Assembly: GCA_011316305.1 (NCBI GenBank)
Contig: SAUG01000044.1
Location: 620,001-684,000, forward strand
Direction: 5' to 3'
From: Rusavskia elegans
Taxonomy: Eukaryota; Ascomycota; Lecanoromycetes; Teloschistales; Teloschistaceae
Length of the DNA stretch: 64,000 nt
The notes below the pieces were generated by a model that was not told the origin of the DNA, did no database searches, and saw only the letters and a list, made by a program, of their open reading frames with translations. Both the position numbers and the translations under genes were made by a program. Shown one piece after another: positions 58,519 through 64,000 of this stretch (the first letter of the stretch is position 1; every line of letters begins with the position of its first letter).

Positions 58519-59194
58519 TCAGAGTCTCAGTCTCGATTGCTCATGAGATCTCTGCTGACAGTAGTCGAACCTTTCATCAACAGCTAAGCCAGTGTTTTGA
58601 GTATAGCTACCGAATACCGGGAACATAATGTCCTCGCTGGCTCTTGGATTGAGCCTGGCGAAGCCTCCAAGCCCAAAACTTTCGTGTCCACCGTAATTGC
58701 TGCCGAAAGTATCAAAATTCGAGGATTGGGTCGCTGAAAGCTGAGCGGCATTCGTGACATCATGAGCTGGATATGAGTTGGACCAAGCGAAAGACCTATT
58801 TGTTGGGTCCCAAGTGGAGATCCATTGATCGTTTAAAAAGTCAATGTAAGCTTGGTGCTCGGTATGCTCTTGTGCGCCGCAGCGAGCCCGGGCGTGCTTA
58901 GTGGTGACATCGCCACGTACTACAAGCGTAGTATTGGGATCACCCAGGGTGACGTTTGAGTCAGCCTTCTTGCGAGGATGATCAAGTAGAGCGGGAGCCT
59001 GATACCCAACGTATCAGATCGAAAATTGAATACAGCGTGTTTATACGTACGTTTGCAACAAGCGGTTGGTACTGTATTGGCTCGGTTAAGGAAGGAGGCA
59101 ATCGAGGAACCGATGGAATGAAATTGGGCTGTGACTGTGCGGTGGACGATGGTAACGGGTTGAAAATATCGTGAGGATACCTTGGGAGTGCCAT
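58519..59194 (-). CDS. Hypothetical protein, two exons, 207 aa
   Basis: Exon 1 is 59,194-59,051 (48 codons from ATG) and exon 2 is 58,998-58,519. They join in phase 0 across a 52-bp intron with GTACGT...ATCAG ends and a CTGATAC branch site. Exon 2 has no ATG near its start, so the gene is missed if only ATG-to-stop frames are listed. Exon 1 is Pro/Ser-rich (FIPSVPRLPPSLTEPIQYQP). Exon 2 starts with a basic patch (DHPRKKADSN), then LVVRGDVTTKHARARCGAQE, and continues Ser/Asn/Tyr/Phe/Gly-rich (NFDTFGSNYGGHESFGLGGF). The pattern of a basic patch followed by an aromatic, polar tail resembles a regulatory protein, but no domain is recognised. Confidence 0.65.
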
Positions 59195-59744
59195 TGTTGA
59201 CCGAAGACTAGGAGGATACTTGTGGCCGCGAGGGACAGGAGGCCAACTCGTCTAGGAGAATATTCTGTGGACTCAGTCTGCAATCGTTCAGGAAAGCCTC
59301 CTGTCTCCTTTTAGTACTGACGCACTGTCTCAATAATCACGAGTGGTGGGGTGTCAGCTTCGTCTTTTAGCGCACGACCATATCCCAAGGTGGGTAGTAA
59401 GATCTTCTGATTCGTTGGGCTATAGTCCCTTAAAACAAGGTCTGCATGATGGCGACACTCAAAGACACTCATCACATAATCTAACACTTATTTGGGCAAA
59501 GTCATTTCTCGAGTGTGAGGTCAGCAATTACGAATTTGCATATAGGATCATTGGCTGCGTCGGTTCTATCAGAATCCTGCCACCTTTGATGCGAAAGTAC
59601 GTAAAACGCCAGTGTCCAGTCACGCCCGACATACGATACATAAATTTGCTTAAGATCGAACAAAATCCAGAATTCAGTGTACATAGTAAATTTCCATGCT
59701 ACTAGCCATTACGTGAGAGATCCTCTGCGCGTTCTTACAGGTGT
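59195..59744. other. Intergenic; no supportable gene
   Basis: A 120-codon plus-strand frame at 59,343-59,705 has no domain, splice or start support and is probably spurious. Confidence 0.4.
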
Positions 59745-60219
59745 TCAACTTGTTTGGCATTCGGTTTGGGAATCCTGAGAGGGCGTTTTAAAACGTCCAG
59801 GTTCGGAAGAGCTCTTGTCCGAGACTGAAGAGGCTGGTGATTTTTTTTCATCTTCGAGCTTTTTAAGGAGGCTTCTGTACATTTCCAGGTACCCCTTTCT
59901 TTCAATCTCCCAATTATCATGCGCAGGCGCCGTAGATTCGCAGCTTTGCTCGCCACGAAGAAGACCAGTGCATGGTGGAACGGGATTTTGAGTGATGTCT
60001 GATGTTTCGGGGCCGGAACCGGCACGATGTTGTCTTGGCTGAAGGCACAACTAGTCTCTGTCAGATCCAAACTTTGGAGGGAGTTTTTCAGAACCATACA
60101 GTGCCAATCGCTGGCAGTTCCGTTTGCAAAGTCATTTTTGGAGTGCTCGCCCTAGCTGAGAAGGGCAATGCAGGCTTTTTAGGGTTCATGATATTCTCTG
60201 ATAGCCTAGGTCTAGACAT
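59745..60219 (-). CDS. Hypothetical protein, two exons, 141 aa
   Basis: Exon 1 is 60,219-60,100 (ATG, MSRPRLSENIMNPKKPALPF) and exon 2 is 60,050-59,745. They join in phase 0 over a 49-bp intron (GTATGG...ACTAG, branch ATCTGAC). Using the next AG (CTTCAG), a 61-bp intron, also keeps the frame and removes four residues. The protein is basic at the N-terminus. A charged helix follows near residues 88-108 (WEIERKGYLEMYRSLLKKLE), then a Ser/Lys/Glu tail. It is likely disordered apart from the helix. A longer open frame in another phase (60,097-59,735) overlaps it, but lacks the helix pattern. Not recognised. Confidence 0.6.
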
Positions 60220-60895
60220 CACTGCTACAGTGACAGAACCGGGGTTAACGAGAAGTAAAGCAAATGGGTTGAGGAAAGCTCAGTTTGCTTGAGCATTAAT
60301 GAAGTCGCGCAAGTACACAAAAGTACTCAAAACCTAGTCTTGCCAGTCAACAAGGATCATTGAAAACTACGCTGACCAAGGCACGCGTGACCCCGCGGTG
60401 ACTTGCCTGTATCATCCAATGACAGTGTAAGTTCGGCCAAAATCCTGTAGACGCCATGACTCATTTGGTCAGCAATCCATTGTAGCGTACATTGTTCTAG
60501 GATTTTAGTGGCGCCAAAGAACGGGTTATCGTGACGTTCTTATCTTTTGCTGACCCTGCTCTTGACTGCTGGTACGAACTCGAGACTAGTGAATTTAGTG
60601 TCCAGATAGCGTGGCTAAGTGATTTAGTGTATACCCCTAACCCTTTGAGGGATTTAGTCTTGGTGGTCATGCCTGTAGCGTCGGTCAGCAAGCTAGAGAA
60701 GCCGTAAATCAACTATGTTGATCTCTGCCCTTGTACGAAAAACCAAGACTTAGCCATGAACTATGAGAACACCTGCAACGTAAATAGCGAATAAAATCAC
60801 ATCAACCTTTTGAGTTATATACCCTTCCATTCAAGTGTCATCAAGCCCAAGCTGTCGAACGCTACGAGGGCTTGTGGCCCCACGTGCGGCCCGCG
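60220..60895. other. Divergent intergenic region upstream of the kinase-like gene
   Basis: No gene. TTATATACCC near 60,815 may be the TATA element of the kinase-like gene. Several GATTTAGTG/GAATTTAGTG words recur between 60,590 and 60,665. Confidence 0.4.
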
Positions 60896-62070
60896 ATGGA
60901 GCATGCCTTTAACATTCCTATCGGATCTGTCGTATTAGACCGGTTCAAGGTCTTGAAGGCTGTGACTGTTGAAGATCAAACCCAAGTATATACTACCCAA
61001 GATATGATTACAGGTATCCTATACACACTCAAGGTTACTCGCTCACTCAACGAATCAATGGCCCTCAAGTCGGTTGGATCGCATCCTAATGTGGTCTCGA
61101 TTTTTCAAACAGGCCGGTGGTTCGAGTCTGCCTTCAGGTACATGGTTCTCGACACATGCCAAAATGACCTGCACTCCCATATCATACGAAGTCATGAAAA
61201 CTCTGCGCATTTTCTCAACTCGGATCACTACATCCGTTCGACGTTTATTCAGATCCTGGATGCTCTCGAGTGTTGCCATGGGAAGGGAGTCTATCATCGA
61301 GACCTGAAGCCAGAAAACATCTTCATCTCCGACGGTGGCCTAGTTCGCCTGGCTAACTTTGGCCTTGCCTTGCAATCATCGCGCTGTAAGGAGTTCGAAA
61401 GTGGGACGGAAGCTTACATGGCGCCAGGTAAGAGTGAGCCCAACCAAGCGTCATGGATACTCATACGTCAGCAGAATGTTGGTTACAGGGAAAGAAGACA
61501 TATAATCCCGCTTTGAGTGATATATGGAGTCTGGGTATTATATTAATCAATCTTGTGTGCCACATGTATCCCTGGACTCGGGCTTCCTGTACGGATGCTG
61601 GCTACGTTCAGTACTGGCAATCCGGGCAGTCACTCAGTGTTGCGCTGAACTTCTCTTGGCATTTGGATCATATCTTGGATACCATCTTCCAGCATGACCC
61701 TAAGAAAAGAGTCAGCATCTCGAAGCTTCGACAAATGATAGTCGATTGTTCCGAATTCAGACACAGGGAGCAGCTCAAAGACACGATGCAGCTAGATGCT
61801 GCCAGTGGAAAGATCGCCCCGAATTATGCCACTGGAGCCATACAGCAGAAGGATACTACGGACTGGTACCAGCTGGGTGACCAAATGCCTGCGCAATCTA
61901 ACTGTGCGAGCGACTATAATATGGTCCTGTGCGATTCCGATCTTTGTTCGAGATGTGTGGAAAAAAGTCACGCGTTCTGCAATGCGCCACAAGTTTGGAC
62001 TAAATTTACCGGGGATACTGATGCATCCGATCGTTTTGGGCTACATGGAATGCACGGGCTTATTGTATAA
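60896..62070 (+). CDS. Ran1/Ksp1-like Ser/Thr kinase homologue, probable pseudokinase, 375 aa
   Basis: Exons 60,896-61,427 and 61,475-62,070 join across a 47-bp intron (GTAAGA...AGCAG). The join rebuilds the activation-segment motif YMAPECW across the splice, which confirms the model. The start is the first in-frame ATG. Seen: VAIK-type Lys46 (LYTLK), catalytic loop HRDLKPEN (134-141), NFG at 154-156 where DFG is expected, the YMAPE motif, and DIWSLGIILINLVCHMYPW followed by DPKKRVSISKLRQMI. The last part resembles fungal Ran1/Ksp1-like kinases. Odd points: no Gly-rich loop, a shortened alpha-C region (only about 17 residues from Lys46 to HPNVV), and loss of the Mg-binding Asp. The tail adds a Cys cluster at about 330-346 (CDSDLCSRCVEKSHAFC). 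It is probably catalytically weak or dead. Confidence 0.8.
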
Positions 62071-62230
62071 CGCGTCTGAAGCTTTCAGTCCAACAGTTGG
62101 AGAGAGGCGGACACGAATTGGGGATACTGTAACGTAGAGACATATTGGACATCTATGCAATATCAAAGCTTGATTCCGGCATTTTGAATAACAGCTTTTT
62201 AGATTCCAAAGCAGAAGTTTATAGAAAACC
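62071..62230. other. Right edge of GC island 2
   Basis: 3' flank of the kinase-like gene. From about 62,230 the sequence becomes TA-rich. Confidence 0.4.
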
Positions 62231-63749
62231 AAAATATATAAAATGGTACTAGTCGCTAAAACCGATTACTAAATCTGAATAGATAGGAATATAATTATAT
62301 AGAGTAAATAATAATTATTCTATAAAGTTCTATTAAAAATATCTTTATTAAATATATAAAACTACTAAATATAAACTTTTTATAATATTTATAATTTCTT
62401 TTGGAATTATTATACTATCGATAATAAGTTTAGTTTTATATAAACTTTACTAGTTTTCTATTTTCTTTTCTTTATTCGATCTATTTAAATTAAAAAAAAT
62501 TAAAACGAAATCGGCTTTAATATATGATAAGTTCTAGTTATAAATTATATTTTAATATTCTAAAGATTTTTTATATTACAATTTTAATCGTATTTTAATA
62601 TATCTATCTACTAGAATATCTATAGTAAACGTATTTTCAATTTTAACGTTTTTTTAAAGATTTTCGAACGGAGTGAATAATAATAAATATCTATAAAGCG
62701 GAGTTTATTTCTAAATTATTAATTGATAATTTATAGATTTCGGATTATCTATATTTTATCAATCTAAATATATAGTATATTTTCTAGATTTAACGAAATC
62801 TTTTCCTATAATCTATTTTATTATATAAATTCTTTCCCGTCGGATTTAATTCTAAAAGGTTTAATTTTTATAGAATTAAATATAATCGTTTTATATTTAG
62901 AGACTTTCTAATAGATTATATATTTAATAAATATTAAATAATAGTTTTATAAACTATAGTTTTCTAAATTCAAATTTTATAAACTCTGATTTTATAATCT
63001 ATATCGAGTTTCCGGTTTACCGGCGAAAGATAGATCTAATAATATATATAGTTTAATGTTTATATCTTTTATTTATATATTATAAACGATGTACAACAGT
63101 TTCTATACTCTAGATAGTATATTACTTCTTCTACAACTATATAATATATTTCTATTAAATTAATTCAAAATTTTATAATTTTAGAAATAGCGAATTCTAT
63201 ATTATATTATATAATCTATATAGAGAAATTTAAAGTGCTAGTAAAATGCTAATACGCTGGAATTTATTACGGAATTATTTAGCGTTTTTTATAAACTAAA
63301 ATATTTAATAACGATATAAAAATATTATAAAGTAAGTTTATATAGTTTTATTTTTATTTAATCCTAATTTCAATAATATTGAAATTCTAATATAGACTAA
63401 ATTGAAAAAGATCTCTAACACGTATTATTCTAATATCTAAAAACTATATTATTTTATTTATATAATTTATTTCGGATTTTTAAACCAGTTTTATTTAGAA
63501 TTTATCGACTTCGGTCGGCTATATAACGCGTTTTATAAATAATTTCGATATTATCTACGAAGGAAAAAAATAGTATTAACTTGTAAATAAATAGATATTT
63601 CATTTTCGAAATCTTTTAGAATTTTATATCGCTAAATATTCTAGACCGTTTATAGAACTGTAATACTAGCGATTATTTAGATTTTTGTATTAATCGGATT
63701 AGAAATAGTGGAATTTTAACTTTTTTCTATTTTTATAGAATATATAGAT
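62231..63749. other. AT-rich block 3; RIPed, no gene recognised
   Basis: TA-rich DNA with no CA/TG to speak of. Short stop-free stretches only; probably transposon relic. No terminal repeats were found. Confidence 0.4.
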
Positions 63750-64000
63750 TAGACTAGTCGGTTCGGGTCGAATTCCCGTCGAATTATCGGATATCCGACC
63801 CGATTTTTGTAATCTGATTCGGGTTCGACCCGCTAAACGGTCGGGTTAGGTTATAGATTCTAATCCGATATTTAGGTCGGATTATAGATTTTAATTCGAA
63901 AATCCGACTCGAAAATCCGATCCGATTCGATTTATATTTATATTCGAATATAGTATAGATAATATAAGAATTTTATATAAACAATATATTAATTTATTAG
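63750..64000. repeat. Family A element, cut by the window end
   Basis: Starts TAGACTAGTCGGTTCGGGTC, the degraded right-hand type of family A end, then GGATATCCGACCCG and repeated CGACCCG/TCGGATT motifs. The other terminus lies outside the window. Confidence 0.65.

Noticed and set aside
59343..59705. 120-codon plus-strand frame
   Set aside because: No domain, no start context, and no continuation by splicing; probably chance.
60630..60660. CCCCTAACCCTTTG as a telomere repeat
   Set aside because: There is only one CCCTAACCC word and no array; it lies between two genes in ordinary DNA.

Overview
The window looks like a nuclear chromosome segment of a filamentous ascomycete that carries, or once carried, repeat-induced point mutation (RIP). 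It is split sharply into two kinds of DNA. Very AT-rich blocks (about 1-36,430, 42,230-48,520 and 62,230-64,000) are almost devoid of CpA and TpG, are full of TpA, and hold transposon relics whose frames are broken mainly at Gln-to-stop positions. Two islands of ordinary base composition (about 36,430-42,230 and 48,520-62,230) hold the genes. Short introns of about 47-58 bp with GT...AG ends and CTRAY-like branch sites support the fungal assignment. The species cannot be named from the sequence; the layout is like that of Dothideomycetes with bimodal genomes.

AT-rich block 1 opens with one intact, un-RIPed but AT-rich gene (219-1427, minus strand, 402 aa). It continues with a decayed Ty1/copia-like element (about 2,580-6,100, plus) and a RIP-mutated histone H3/CenH3-like reading frame (about 7,485-8,197) that is split by a 308-bp MITE. 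A decayed Ty3/gypsy element follows (about 8,690-14,300, minus), then several kilobases of heavily decayed DNA, a relic of a large DNA-transposon protein (about 26,300-29,400, plus), and an inverted pair of 0.9-kb repeats (29,680-34,330). Four repeat families can be separated by their ends. Family A begins near TAGACTGGCCGTCGGGTCGG. Family B is about 308 bp and begins near TTCTCGCCGGAATGGATTGG. Family C is about 0.9 kb with an AT-repeat end. Family D is a 443-bp element with 61-bp inverted ends. A, B and D show 8-bp target duplications, as expected of hAT-type non-autonomous elements, and one B copy sits inside an A copy with a clean 8-bp duplication.

GC island 1 carries a small disordered protein (minus), a two-exon protein with a Yap-like bZIP basic region (plus) and a coiled-coil protein with a 24-bp tandem repeat (plus). 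AT-rich block 2 repeats families A, B and C and a second gypsy fragment. GC island 2 carries about ten genes: several unrecognised small proteins (one with a new two-exon model, 49,866-50,631), three head-to-tail minus-strand unknowns (51,729-53,685), a secreted Ser/Ala/Pro-rich protein with a coding minisatellite, a broken multi-pass membrane protein gene, a divergent gene pair (56,737 minus and 57,238 plus), two further two-exon unknowns on the minus strand, and a Ran1/Ksp1-like kinase. The kinase keeps HRDLKPEN but has NFG instead of DFG.

The genes do not form a recognisable pathway. They look like accessory, lineage-specific genes (secreted protein, bZIP and kinase-like regulators, orphans) between RIPed repeats. 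Two of them carry changes in RIP-like context, which suggests that mutation has leaked into the island. The most unusual object is the H3/CenH3-like relic.
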